64,000 bases of DNA from contig CAWVLT010000016.1 of the NCBI GenBank assembly GCA_963930185.1, forward strand, positions 1-64,000. Direction: 5' to 3'. The translations under genes were made by a program, and so were the position numbers. Positions within the stretch are counted from its first letter, which is position 1. Each line of letters begins with the position of its first letter. Positions 42,582-51,535 of this stretch are shown here, one piece after another. A model generated the notes under the pieces. The model searched no databases. It was not told the DNA's origin and worked only from the letters and a program-made list of their open reading frames with translations. The stretch is from JAGZEG01 sp963930185. Lineage in GTDB: Bacteria; Actinomycetota; Coriobacteriia; Coriobacteriales; UMGS124.

Positions 42582-42848
42582 ATGGACGCAAGGCAAATGG
42601 AACAGCTCATGGGATTTGCCCCAGGAGAACTTGAAGCGACAGCCGATGCCTACGAAAAAGACGAGTGGCCGGCTGGCCGCACCGTTCGTCTCGGCCGTCC
42701 CCCCGTAACGGAGGAGCGCACCAAGGTCGTCTCCGGACGTGTGGCAGAATCGATAGCCGAAGCCTTTGATGCAAAGGCCAAAAAGCTCGGCCAGACTCGT
42801 GCGGAGCGGGTTAGGGAGCTCGTTACGCTCGACGCGATGACGGCGTAG
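42582..42848 (+). CDS. Putative antitoxin (ribbon-helix-helix-like)
   Basis: Protein of 88 residues whose first half would bind the toxin. The second half (TKVVSGRVAESIAEAFDAKA, then KKLGQTRAERVRELVTLDA) fits a ribbon-helix-helix DNA-binding domain. GGAGG lies just before ATG 42582, and the gene follows the toxin gene by 9 bases. It would repress the operon by binding the inverted repeat at 42243-42298. Family assignment rests on pattern and context. Confidence 0.72.
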   Translation: MDARQMEQLMGFAPGELEATADAYEKDEWPAGRTVRLGRPPVTEERTKVVSGRVAESIAEAFDAKAKKLGQTRAERVRELVTLDAMTA

Positions 42849-42929
42849 CGACAGCGTGAGCAAGCCGCAACGCCTGCAAGAACAAGGGTGCCCGAGCGGG
42901 CGGATGCTCGCACCCGCACGGCACAAAAA

Positions 42930-42953
42930 GGGGCCCGCCCGAAGGCGAGCCCC
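42930..42953 (-). terminator. Rho-independent terminator facing the minus strand
   Basis: On the minus strand the stem GGGGCtcGCC/GGCggGCCCC with a TTCG loop is followed by five T. It lies 85 bases after the stop of the flavoprotein remnant and is probably that gene's original terminator. It also closes the toxin-antitoxin operon from the other side. Confidence 0.75.
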
Positions 42954-43037
42954 GATTTGTCCCCCAGCGAATCGCCTGGCCAGCGGCGTCGGGCGCCGCT
43001 AGATCCTAGATCCACCCGGCCGACGCACGAATCCGGT

Positions 43038-43258
43038 CTACAGCGTCGCCAGGTAGTCACCCAGCACGTAGCCCTGGGCGATGGCGAAGCCGATGCTCAC
43101 GCCGGCGATGGGCGTGAAGTACGCACGGCCGAAGCGACGGCCGCAGTTGTTGCCGGCGGCGTACAGGCCGGGGATCGGCTTGTAGGCGTCGTCGACAACA
43201 TTGGAGTGTCCGTCGGTGCACAGGCCGCCGCAGGTGACCATCATCATGCCGAAAGGCT
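43038..43258 (-). pseudogene. C-terminal remnant of an FAD-dependent reductase
   Basis: About 72 residues (from PFGMMMVTCGGLCTDGHSN through PIPGLYAAGNNCGRRFGRAY to GYVLGDYLATL) match the last part of the Tat flavoproteins in this window, closest in style to the one at 8600 (AAGNTCGQR). Everything upstream is missing: the sequence gives way, within a few codons, to the end of the surface-protein gene at 43264. It lacks a signal, FAD Rossmann motif and start, so it is a dead fragment. Its terminator survives at 42930-42953. Confidence 0.82.
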
Positions 43259-43263
43259 CGGCC

Positions 43264-45243
43264 TTAGCGGGTCGCGCGTCTCCTTTGGGCACGAGTCAAA
43301 GCCACGCCCACGCCCGCAGCCAGGGCGCCGAGGCCCCCGAAGGCGGCGGCCACGGCAGGCCAGGCCCCCTCGTCGCCCGTCTGGGGGATAGACGCCGACG
43401 CGCCGGGCTTCTCCCCCGCCGGTGCCGAGGGGCTGTCGCCACCCTCGCCTGCGGACGGAGTGTCGGGGCTATCGGGCTCAGCAGGATCCTCGGGTTGGCC
43501 GGGCGTGTCGGGGTTCTCAGGCTTGCCGGGATCCTCGGGCCCCGTGGGATCGTCGGGCTCACCGGGGTCGCCGGGGTCCGGCTCTCCGGGTTCCGTCCCT
43601 GCGGGCACGACGTCGAACGCGATCGCCGACAGGTCGATTGCACAAAGCGGCGGCTCTCCGCTGAGGTCCGGATAGTAAGCCGGGTCGTAATAGAGGACGA
43701 TGTTCCCCTTGTTGTCCATGAGATCGAGGTTGATGGCAACCCAGCGTCCGTCGGCAACACCCTCGTCAACCGGAATCGCAAACGTCACGGTACCGTCACC
43801 GGCGGACATGACGGGATCGGTGATCTCAAGAATCTCGCCAGTTTCCTCGTTGCGAAGAACCAGGCCGCCGAAGCCGTCGGCGACCCCCGACCCCTCGTCG
43901 TTCACGCACAGGGTGACGGCCACGACATCGCCCGCCTGCGCCTGCTGGGGCTCGATCGACGCCACCCCGTCAAAGTAAGGCGGCGTAAAATCTGCCGACG
44001 TCTCCGCCACCTCGAAGGTGAGGGGTGCCAGCATCTCCGGATCGTCGATCGTGGCCTCGTTGCGCGCCTCGTCGCGGAAGTCAATCGAGTCGACAAACCA
44101 GACTCCGGGCGACATCCACTCCTCAACGGGGAAGGAGAACTCGAAGGTGCCGCTCAGCACCGGCTCGTCGACTTTGGAATCGAGCAGCTCCACCTCACCG
44201 GTATCGGCGTTGCGCAGATAGGCATATCCACACGAAACGCCGGAGAGATCGTCACTCACCTTGACCGTGAAGCTTATGACATCCCCGGCCGTCACCGTAG
44301 TTGGCCCGTTGGGCGCCATTTCCTCAACAATGGGAGGAGCGGAGTCGACAACGTTGCCGTACACCTCGAAGATCGTCCCCGACAGGTCGACGGCTACGTC
44401 ACCGATAAAAGACCCGGGCATGGCCAGGTTGGGGTCGTAGTAGTCGAAAAAGTCTCCGTCGGACAGGACGCTAAGACAGACAACGACCCAATTCCCCGGC
44501 TCAAACCACTCGTCGATGGCGATGTCGAGCCACAGAGCGCCGCCGTCTACTCCGGCCTCCCCCGAGCAATAGAGCTCGTCACCGGTATCGACGTTCACGA
44601 TGTCGGCCATGAAAAGGGTCATCTCACTGGCATCGGCGCCCAAGACAGGAACCGTCACCCTGAGCGTGTCGCCCCCCGTGACCCTCGAGGGGGCCGTCGT
44701 CACGTTGCCAATGGCGGGGACCCCGCTGTCAGCCTCCCCTGACGAGTCGGTCGAAGAGGCCTCCTCGGAGGTCGACTCAACAGACGACCCCGCAGGTGAC
44801 TCGACAGATGACTCGGTAGACGGCTCGATAGATGTCTCGACAGACGATTCAGCAGACGGCTCGGTAGCCTGCCCAGCAAGTGGCTCGGTAGCCTGTTCGG
44901 CAGGCGGCTCGGCAGACGACCCGTCAGCCGCGTCGGCAGTGATCGAGGAGAGAGTGGAGGCAGATGGGGCAGCAAGCAGAGAGCTGTCAGCAAGTGAATC
45001 GACGTCAGTGGAAACAGCGTCCTCGCCCATAGTCACCGAGGCGCCGTCGTCAGAGACCTCGACGGAATCGGCGGGCAGGGACTCCACGGGCGTCTCCAGG
45101 CCCTCGACCACCTCCCCTGCGGCTTGTTCCGCCACGGCATAGCCCGATGGTGCGCCCGCGATCGTCACGGCCATTGCAAATGCCGCGAACGCCGAGGCAC
45201 CGCCAACAAGGAAAGATCGAAGCTGCGATGTGCGCTCTGTCAT
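43264..45243 (-). CDS. Sortase-anchored surface protein with three Ig-like repeats
   Basis: Cell-wall protein of 659 residues. Signal peptide (about 1-38), an acidic Ser/Thr/Glu/Pro-rich stalk with degenerate repeats (TEP, AESSVE, STESSVES; about 90-165), and three homologous beta-sandwich repeats of about 120 residues, each opening with a (V/A)xAGD(V/T)-type strand and containing a Trp or Val-Asp segment. A Pro/Glu/Asp-rich spacer (about 555-600) follows, then the sorting signal IPQTGDEGAWPAVAAAFGG with helix and an Arg-rich end. IPQTG is an LPXTG variant. It is likely an adhesin or envelope-binding protein. ATG 45243 has GGAGG upstream. It abuts a truncated flavoprotein gene, marking an insertion or deletion. 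Confidence 0.88.
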   Translation of the reverse strand: MTERTSQLRSFLVGGASAFAAFAMAVTIAGAPSGYAVAEQAAGEVVEGLETPVESLPADSVEVSDDGASVTMGEDAVSTDVDSLADSSLLAAPSASTLSSITADAADGSSAEPPAEQATEPLAGQATEPSAESSVETSIEPSTESSVESPAGSSVESTSEEASSTDSSGEADSGVPAIGNVTTAPSRVTGGDTLRVTVPVLGADASEMTLFMADIVNVDTGDELYCSGEAGVDGGALWLDIAIDEWFEPGNWVVVCLSVLSDGDFFDYYDPNLAMPGSFIGDVAVDLSGTIFEVYGNVVDSAPPIVEEMAPNGPTTVTAGDVISFTVKVSDDLSGVSCGYAYLRNADTGEVELLDSKVDEPVLSGTFEFSFPVEEWMSPGVWFVDSIDFRDEARNEATIDDPEMLAPLTFEVAETSADFTPPYFDGVASIEPQQAQAGDVVAVTLCVNDEGSGVADGFGGLVLRNEETGEILEITDPVMSAGDGTVTFAIPVDEGVADGRWVAINLDLMDNKGNIVLYYDPAYYPDLSGEPPLCAIDLSAIAFDVVPAGTEPGEPDPGDPGEPDDPTGPEDPGKPENPDTPGQPEDPAEPDSPDTPSAGEGGDSPSAPAGEKPGASASIPQTGDEGAWPAVAAAFGGLGALAAGVGVALTRAQRRRATR

Positions 45244-45608
45244 CCCCCACTCCCTCCGCAAGCGTGGCACAGACGGCACACGAGATGCATGCCAGAATGT
45301 GCGCCGACACATACCGACCCATACGTCCAATGTACGACACAAACAACGGGGGGCATGCCCTAAAGAGCGAAAGACGCCTTAGATGCCTGAATAACGGGCA
45401 GATGGTTGTCGATAGCAGCAGATGGGCCCGCGCAAACGATCAGCCGCGCCCTCGATCGAAGCCGAGCAAATGACCCTCGCCCCGAAGAAAACTCTCCGAA
45501 ACGAGGGTCGTTTTTTTCATCCGTCTATGCTTCGTGGCCGCCAATGGAATAGTGTGGACAAACGCATCCGCCAATTACTCCGCGACAACCAAAGCAGCTT
45601 GTCAAAAC
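45244..45608. other. Gap between surface-protein start and next flavoprotein
   Basis: Holds the surface-protein promoter and, at its far end, a hairpin with a T7 run on the plus strand (45472-45517). No protein gene with a ribosome binding site was seen; a small transcript from about 45340 to 45517 is conceivable. Confidence 0.5.
45472..45517. terminator. Hairpin with T7 (plus) and A7 (minus) ends
   Basis: GACCCTCG (45472-45479) pairs with CGAGGGTC (45502-45509), followed on the plus strand by GTTTTTTT. It lies 92 bases after the stop of the minus-strand flavoprotein gene and probably ends it, but the U-tract polarity favours the plus strand, where no gene is visible. Confidence 0.65.
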
Positions 45609-47237
45609 CTACTCGGCGACCAGGTCCGTCTCGTCGCCAAGATGGGCGGGCGTCGACTCCACCATGGGAGCAAGCACGTAATCAGGGAGCACATCGTCCT
45701 TGGGAGCGGCAGCACTCTCGCCAGCCGTCACGCCAGAGATGAAGCACTCAGCCACGTTGCTGCCAGCCTGATACATGCTCGCTGTGAAGGCACCGAGCTC
45801 ACCTGCGCTGTACAGATGCGGGATCGGGTTGCCCTCGAGATCGAGGACCTCGCCCTTCTCGTTGCGCTCAGGGCCGCCCTGGGTGTTCAGGATCATGTTC
45901 CTCATCGGCATGACATAGTAGGCTGCACCGTCAAACGCACGCATCGTCTCGGCTGGGCGCGCGTACTCGTAGTCGCGACCGTTCTCCGCAAACGAGTTGA
46001 AGTCATCGATCGTCTGCTGCAGATTTGCCTCATCGCAGCCGATTGCCTCGGCAGCCTCGGCAACCGAAGCGCAGGAGATGATCGTATCGCGGAAGCTCTC
46101 GTCGAGCGCCCCGGAGGCCTCGATGTCATCCATCTGAGCCTGGTCCCACACCATGAAGATCTTCTCGGGATAGTGGACGTTCTCCCACAGGCCGTTGCCC
46201 TCGGTTACGTGGCCGTGGCGCGTTGTGTAGTTCTCGTCACCAAACCGCTTGCCCCAGGTGCCGACCATCAGGAAGGAGCCCTCGGCGGGAATCGTGGGAG
46301 TGATGCCGTGCTCGCCCTCATCGACATAGTAACCGCAGGCAAGGAACTGCCTCGTCAGGGCCTCGTACACCGACATATGCCACAGGCGGGCGCCAACCTC
46401 AATGCCCATGCGGATGCCATCGCCGGTGTTGTAAAGCCCGCCGATCACCGCGCGATTGATGACGCCAAGATAGTCCTGGACCATCTTGTCGTCCGCCTCA
46501 AAGCCGCCCACGCACAGGCACACTCCGTTGAGCGCACGAACGTTGCGCGTCTCGCCGTTGCGCTCCACCGTTGCGCCGATGATCGTTCCCGTCTCGGGCT
46601 CTTGGACGAGGGAAATAGCCGGAGCGCCAAACCAGACGTCGATCTTTCCGGCATAGTTGGTTGCGATGCGGCTGCGCATGTACTGGTAGACGTACGAATC
46701 CGACGAGCCGTCGTGCGTCATCCAGAAGCCCACCTTGTCGGCACCCGGAAACTCTGGGTACTCGGCCTCGCGGACCTTGTTGAACTCCTCCTTGTTCATG
46801 CCAAACTTCTCGGAGAAGAGCGTCTGCATGTCGGCGATGCCGTTGGCGATGTGCTCGATCACAGCCTGGGGAACCTCACGACCTCCGGTAAGGGCGGTGT
46901 AGTATTGGAGTGCCGCCTCGCGGTCGCCTTCGGTGTTGGCAAATCCCTGGCCGCAGACGCGCGAGTTTCCGCCTGCCTCACCCTCGGGACACTTCTCGCA
47001 GATAAGAACACCAGCACCCGCGTCGGCAGCCGACATGGCTGATGCCATGCCAGCAAAGCCCATGCCCAGGACAACGACGTCGTACTCCGCATCCCACTTG
47101 ACGGTGTCAGCGTACGTGTAGACGCTCTGGCTGGATTCGTCTGCCAGAGCCGCACCTGCCGCGACAGCGCTCATCCCCAATGCGGCAGAGCCAGCGACTC
47201 CGACAAAACCACGCCGAGTCAAAGTTGTCTGAGACAT
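45609..47237 (-). CDS. Tat-exported FAD-dependent reductase under an XRE-type regulator
   Basis: Flavoprotein of 542 residues. It has a Tat signal (LTRRGFVGVAG), FAD motif YDVVVLGMGFAG near residue 52, the capping-domain segment GTWGKRFGDENYTTRHGHV (the general-acid Arg position is kept), and the C-terminal flavin motif IPHLYSAGELGAF. The segment NMILNTQGGPERN replaces the active-site His, and MYQAGSNVAE replaces NRLGGNA. It shares the TQGGP and SAGELG motifs with the protein at 51848, so both belong to one non-fumarate subgroup. AAGGGG lies upstream of ATG 47237. It is divergent from a small XRE regulator instead of a LuxR-type gene, with an 18-bp palindrome between. Confidence 0.9.
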   Translation of the reverse strand: MSQTTLTRRGFVGVAGSAALGMSAVAAGAALADESSQSVYTYADTVKWDAEYDVVVLGMGFAGMASAMSAADAGAGVLICEKCPEGEAGGNSRVCGQGFANTEGDREAALQYYTALTGGREVPQAVIEHIANGIADMQTLFSEKFGMNKEEFNKVREAEYPEFPGADKVGFWMTHDGSSDSYVYQYMRSRIATNYAGKIDVWFGAPAISLVQEPETGTIIGATVERNGETRNVRALNGVCLCVGGFEADDKMVQDYLGVINRAVIGGLYNTGDGIRMGIEVGARLWHMSVYEALTRQFLACGYYVDEGEHGITPTIPAEGSFLMVGTWGKRFGDENYTTRHGHVTEGNGLWENVHYPEKIFMVWDQAQMDDIEASGALDESFRDTIISCASVAEAAEAIGCDEANLQQTIDDFNSFAENGRDYEYARPAETMRAFDGAAYYVMPMRNMILNTQGGPERNEKGEVLDLEGNPIPHLYSAGELGAFTASMYQAGSNVAECFISGVTAGESAAAPKDDVLPDYVLAPMVESTPAHLGDETDLVAE

Positions 47238-47296
47238 TCTGATTCCCCTTTCCCCTAGCCAATAAGGCGTGTTTTCTGGGGCATTTCTGCCTCACT

Positions 47297-47314
47297 CGTA
47301 AACTATAGTTTACG
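47297..47314. promoter_or_regulatory. 18-bp perfect palindrome between flavoprotein and XRE genes
   Basis: CGTAAACTATAGTTTACG is a perfect palindrome, 60 bases upstream of the flavoprotein start and 33 bases upstream of the XRE start. It is the likely operator of the XRE protein and is embedded in the only AT-rich stretch of the gap. Confidence 0.65.
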
Positions 47315-47346
47315 TACGATGAAAGTTCAAGGTGAAACTTTTCCTC

Positions 47347-47592
47347 ATGGAAGAATGCCTCGAACAAGACCTCGGCAGCGTCATACGCCGACTCCGCGAA
47401 CAAGCGAATATCGACAAGTCAAGGTTCTGCCTTATGTGCGGCATGAGCAGGCCATACCTCAACAAGATCGAAGACGGGAAGGCAAACGTCACCATCCGGA
47501 TGCTCACGCGTATAGCAAGGAGCCTAGGGGTGTCCGTCTCCGAGCTGCTGCACATGGCGGAGGAACAAGGGCGTGGTGGCGCCACGGCCTAG
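47347..47592 (+). CDS. XRE-family transcriptional regulator
   Basis: Small regulator of 81 residues made almost entirely of one XRE/Cro helix-turn-helix (LGSVIRRLREQANIDKSRFC, then GMSRPYLNKIEDGKANVTI and MLTRIARSLGVSVSELL). The start was set at ATG 47347 (MEECLEQ), with AAGGTGA about 11 bases upstream; a GTG at 47332 is possible. It is divergent from the flavoprotein gene and probably controls it through the palindrome at 47297-47314. No ligand-binding domain is present, so the inducing signal is not evident. Confidence 0.85.
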   Translation: MEECLEQDLGSVIRRLREQANIDKSRFCLMCGMSRPYLNKIEDGKANVTIRMLTRIARSLGVSVSELLHMAEEQGRGGATA

Positions 47593-47834
47593 GAGGGTGC
47601 CGCTCGGAGGGAGAGGTGCCAAGCGAAAGAACCCTCCAGAATTACGACCCAGCCATATGTAAGGGGCGAAGGATTCCCCCCTGTCTTCCGTCCAACAACA
47701 ACCCTCGGGAGTCACTCCCCCACCAAGCCCTACGCCTGTATCACATTTGTATGGTGAGGTCGTCCCTGCTCGCATTTATAACTACCAGAGTCTCTCGATC
47801 AACCGACTCGGGCCGATCGTTCTTGCCTGCAACA

Positions 47835-49370
47835 CTACCACACCAGGATGTCATCCATCGCCGTCTCGGGGTTGTCCCACATGAAGGTTCCGTCCTCCTC
47901 GGCGCACAGGTCGGCGATGTCGTTGAACGAGCAGGGATGGCTCGGCACCAGATCACCCGTCAGCGCATAGATGACCGTATAGCGGCCGGCGTTGATGCAG
48001 TGGCCGTTCGAGGAGCCGCGAGGCATCTTCCAGTTGATGCCACCGCACAGATCGCCGGCGTCGACGCCCGCCGCGAACAGGTGGGGGATCGGTTCGTTAT
48101 TGGCGTCGACCACCTGGTAGTGTCCATCAACGAGCAGGCCTCCGTTGTCCGCGGAGTTGGACTCGGGGTTGTTCACGATGCCGTAGTAGGGCGGCGTGTC
48201 AACGGTCTTCAGAAGCTCGGGCGCCTTGCCGAAGTCCTCGTCAACACCCATCTCGCACAGCTCGTTGTAGCGGGCGATGCTCGTCTTGAAGTTCTCGATG
48301 ACCTCGGGGTCCTCGATCTTCATGAGGGTGCAGAGCTCCTCGATGGTGTCAGCCTTGAAGACGGCGCGACCGTAGCCGAAGGGGATCTCGGGATTGGTCT
48401 CGCTTACGATGCGCCCCATGTCCTCGATCGTGGCGGTCCCGGGGTACTTCTCCTCGATGGCGGAGTCGACGATGCGGTAGAGGAACTCGGGCGCATCGAA
48501 CGGGTAGTGGTACTTGAGGATCGTATTCCACTCGGTCATGACGCACTCCTCGTTCATGAAGCGCTTGCCGGCGGTATCCAGAGCCAGCAGGGGCGTGTCG
48601 AGCAGCAGGCCATCGGTCGACCAGGCGCTGTGGATCTGGCGAGAATGCGGCGCCGGCGCGATGCGCCCACCGGCAAGCGTGCCGAGAATGTGCCCGTCGC
48701 CAGTCTGGTTCTCCACATCAGGGTACAGGTCGAGCGTGTCGCCGTTGTAACGCTTGAGCATCGAGATGTTGTTCATGTAGTCGCCCGCGCACAGGATGAC
48801 GCCCTTGGTGGCATTCAGCTTGATGTACTTGCCGTCGGCGGTCTTGCCGATGGCGCCCGTCACGGTGCCGTCAGCATCCTGAACAAGCTGGACAGCCGGG
48901 GTGCTGTAGTGAATCACCGCACCGTCCTTCTCGCACTGCTCGGCGATAGTGGACATGTGGGTCTGGTTACTGACCGTGCGCACCCAATAGGTGGCGGCAA
49001 CCTCGCCGTTGGGGAACACCACGCCAGAGCTGGTAGTGTGCTCGGTAAGCTCGGCGCCCAGATCCAGGCCCTTCTTCACAATGAAGGCCACCGACTCCTC
49101 GGAGTGGTCGATGTAGTAATCGAACAGGACGGGGTTCACGCGCCAGTCGTTAACCTGCATCCAGCGAGAACGCCAGCGGGCGAGGCCGGCCTTCGTGCAC
49201 TTGTCCTTGATGACGGCCGAGATACCCGAGCCCTGCGAGTACACGCGGTCTTCCTTCTGCAGGCATCCAACGGTGGCACCCTCGTCAATCGCCGTGGCGA
49301 TCGCAGTCACGCCGGAGGTGCCGGCGCCGATGACCACGATGTTGTACGCTTGGGTGTTATTCGTGACGCT
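47835..49370 (-). pseudogene. FAD-dependent reductase lacking its start and Tat signal
   Basis: The frame carries a nearly complete flavoprotein: the FAD motif AYNIVVIGAGTSGVT at about 49349, a central domain, and the C-terminal motif IPHLFAAGVDAGDLCGG, then KMPRGSSNGHCINAGRYT. The sequence before the FAD motif (residues SVTNNTQ, near 49370) is not preceded by a Tat signal. Instead the frame runs into the antisense of a LuxR-type gene. The signal peptide, start codon and promoter are gone. A deletion between this gene and its divergent regulator explains both truncations. It is probably not expressed as an exported enzyme. The stop at 47835 is intact. Confidence 0.8.
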
Positions 49371-49374
49371 GTGC

Positions 49375-50001
49375 GTCGTGGCCTCATACTTCGCGGCGAC
49401 ATTTGGAGAGTCCGCGGACGAGCTGACACAGACCGTCATACTCCCAACGCGCGTAGTGGCGCTGTTCTTTGTCTGGCTGGCGTCGATCGCATATTCATAT
49501 CGAGCAAACGTCACGGCTCCTCGGGCGATAGGTATGCTTTTCATGCCCGTCATCACCCTGGAGTTCTGCATGGTCGTGGTGGGTTGGCTGCTCATGCTTG
49601 CGGGCGTTCCGCCCGCCCTGCCGCCGGCCCTTGTGTTTGCCTTTGGCGTGCCGACGATACTGCTGCTCATCGCTGCGCTGCTCGGCATGGCTCGTCAGCC
49701 AAACCTATCAGCGACACAAAGCAGCCAATCCGATGCCCCCCGTGGCATCACCCGCTCCGAGGCCTGCGGTCGGATCGCCACCCATGCCGGCCTCACTGCC
49801 CGCGAGACCGAGGTCCTCGAGCTGCTCTCGCAGGGCAACAGCCTCAACAGAGTTGGTGAGCTGCTCGGAATCGCACCGAGCAGCGCCCGGACATATTCAA
49901 AAATCGTCTACCAGAAGACGGGTATGCGCTCCCGCCAGGAGATCATCGACGCCGTGGCAGGCGAGATGGGAATCAAGCCAGATGGCAAGACCCTCGAGTA
50001 A
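49375..50001 (+). pseudogene. C-terminal half of a membrane LuxR-family regulator
   Basis: From about 49375 the sequence encodes the last three membrane helices (VVALFFVWLASIAYSY, then ITLEFCMVVVGWLLMLAG and ALVFAFGVPTILLLIAALLG) and a full LuxR HTH (LTARETEVLELLSQGNSLNR, SSARTYSKIVYQKTGMRSRQ). The first nine or so helices and the start are missing: upstream the frame is antisense to the flavoprotein. It is the counterpart of the truncated flavoprotein at 47835, and the two 5' ends were lost together. Any product would start at an arbitrary internal Met. Confidence 0.8.
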
Positions 50002-50131
50002 CCGAATGGTGGTACTACGCCATTCGGAGCTCGCACCAAAGGTGGCAGCCTCTCTTCGCAGCATTCATCTCCATCAACGGGCATCATGTGCTCGACCTGC
50101 TCATATGAGTCACAAAAACGGCCCCGATTTC

Positions 50132-51535
50132 TCAGCGACCTGTAAACGCCATTGATGACACGTGATCGATGAGCTCCTGTTTTGAATGGACCCCAAGACA
50201 GGCATACAGTTGTTTGGCGTACGAGGCCACCGTATTCTCGGAAAGAGAAAGCGCGTTGCTAATCCAGGACACTGTGCGCCCGCGAGCAAGGTATGCCAAA
50301 ACGTCACGCTGCCGCTGAGAAAGGGAGAGATCCTTGGCAATGGCGTCACACGTGCTTTCGATCTCATCTCCACATGCGCTCTGGGTACTGACGGTTGTAT
50401 AAATTCGCTTCTCACCAGACTGAAACATCGCTAAGGCGAAAAGGCACAATCCGGCGAACAGGCACATCAAAACGAATTCACCATTGTCGGCATGCGCTTC
50501 GCCCCACACGAAACCCAGCATATTTCCGATGAGATCTCCAATTTGACTCGACGCAAACAGGAGAGCCATACAAGACCAACCATACGCATGCTTTTCCCTG
50601 GCAAACATGATTGCGCAATCGAAAATGGCCACATGTACAAGATTGTCAACTATGCGGAACAGGGCGACACCACAGATCCACGCCCATTCAAAGGGCTGGA
50701 AATAGAAAAGAGCACCTATGACAGCGAGTGGGACCGTCCACCGAAGGTACTCGAAGATATCTAGGCGCGCCAGGCCAACAGCCACACAAACGGCCAAGCC
50801 AAGAGATACGAAAGAGCTGAGCGCGGCAAGTACTCCCTCTGAACTTCCGACAATCCCTACACCAACTACCGTGCCGGTCCCGGAGGGCACGCTAACAAGG
50901 GCACTCAAAAAGAGAATCAGAAGGCCTATCTGGATTAGCAATCTCGGCCGAACAGGGAGACTGACATTCCGCCCTACCTTGTTCGCCACCTTTTCGCTGT
51001 CTGCCTGAACGTCTTTCTTGACAGTGACACCCAGCATGCATGCAGAAATGATCGGTAGAACCGAGGTGAATATCCATGAAGCAATCGGCATGGCGCAACT
51101 TATCACAACGATTGGCAAAATCCTCACCGCTCCGCACGACAAGACGGCAACACCGTAATGTACCTGCGGAGCCCGCATAAAGCAGTCTACCCAAAGGAGA
51201 AAAAGCAGCGCCCAGCCAACCCCTATGCAAATTCCGCCCAACAGATCAACGGCAAGGTTGATGTCAAGCCAGATATCAGAGAGCCCAACAAAAATCGAGC
51301 CCGCAAAAGACAGCAAGGCAGATGCAGCAGTCCAAAACTTAGACAAAGAGATAGCCCGTGATCGAAATGCATACGCAAAAGCAAGCATGGCAACCACTGA
51401 CGAGCCGATGGCAACCATCCAAGCCGGGGTCGACCTGATCCCAAACCCAGACCCACCCGCAATGAACGAAATGGCGCCCCAGATAGTCCACGCCCACGAC
51501 CACGCAAAGCCCAAGCCCAAGTGTCGAAACGACAA
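50132..51535 (-). CDS. Membrane-anchored LuxR-family regulator, possibly interrupted by an amber codon
   Basis: Regulator of about 467 residues from TTG 51535: about twelve helices starting LGFAWSWAWTIWGAISFIAG and a LuxR HTH (LSLSQRQRDVLAYLARGRTV, NTVASYAKQLYACLGVHSKQ). TTG 51535 has no good ribosome binding site. In the same frame an ATG at 51598 with GGGAAGG and a TATACT at 51625-51630 encodes 17 residues (MSDSGRLGGKNAGVARG) before a TAG at 51545-51547. Either translation starts at the weak TTG, or the gene carries a nonsense mutation near its 5' end. It is divergent from the flavoprotein gene at 51848. Confidence 0.75.
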   Translation of the reverse strand: MSFRHLGLGFAWSWAWTIWGAISFIAGGSGFGIRSTPAWMVAIGSSVVAMLAFAYAFRSRAISLSKFWTAASALLSFAGSIFVGLSDIWLDINLAVDLLGGICIGVGWALLFLLWVDCFMRAPQVHYGVAVLSCGAVRILPIVVISCAMPIASWIFTSVLPIISACMLGVTVKKDVQADSEKVANKVGRNVSLPVRPRLLIQIGLLILFLSALVSVPSGTGTVVGVGIVGSSEGVLAALSSFVSLGLAVCVAVGLARLDIFEYLRWTVPLAVIGALFYFQPFEWAWICGVALFRIVDNLVHVAIFDCAIMFAREKHAYGWSCMALLFASSQIGDLIGNMLGFVWGEAHADNGEFVLMCLFAGLCLFALAMFQSGEKRIYTTVSTQSACGDEIESTCDAIAKDLSLSQRQRDVLAYLARGRTVSWISNALSLSENTVASYAKQLYACLGVHSKQELIDHVSSMAFTGR

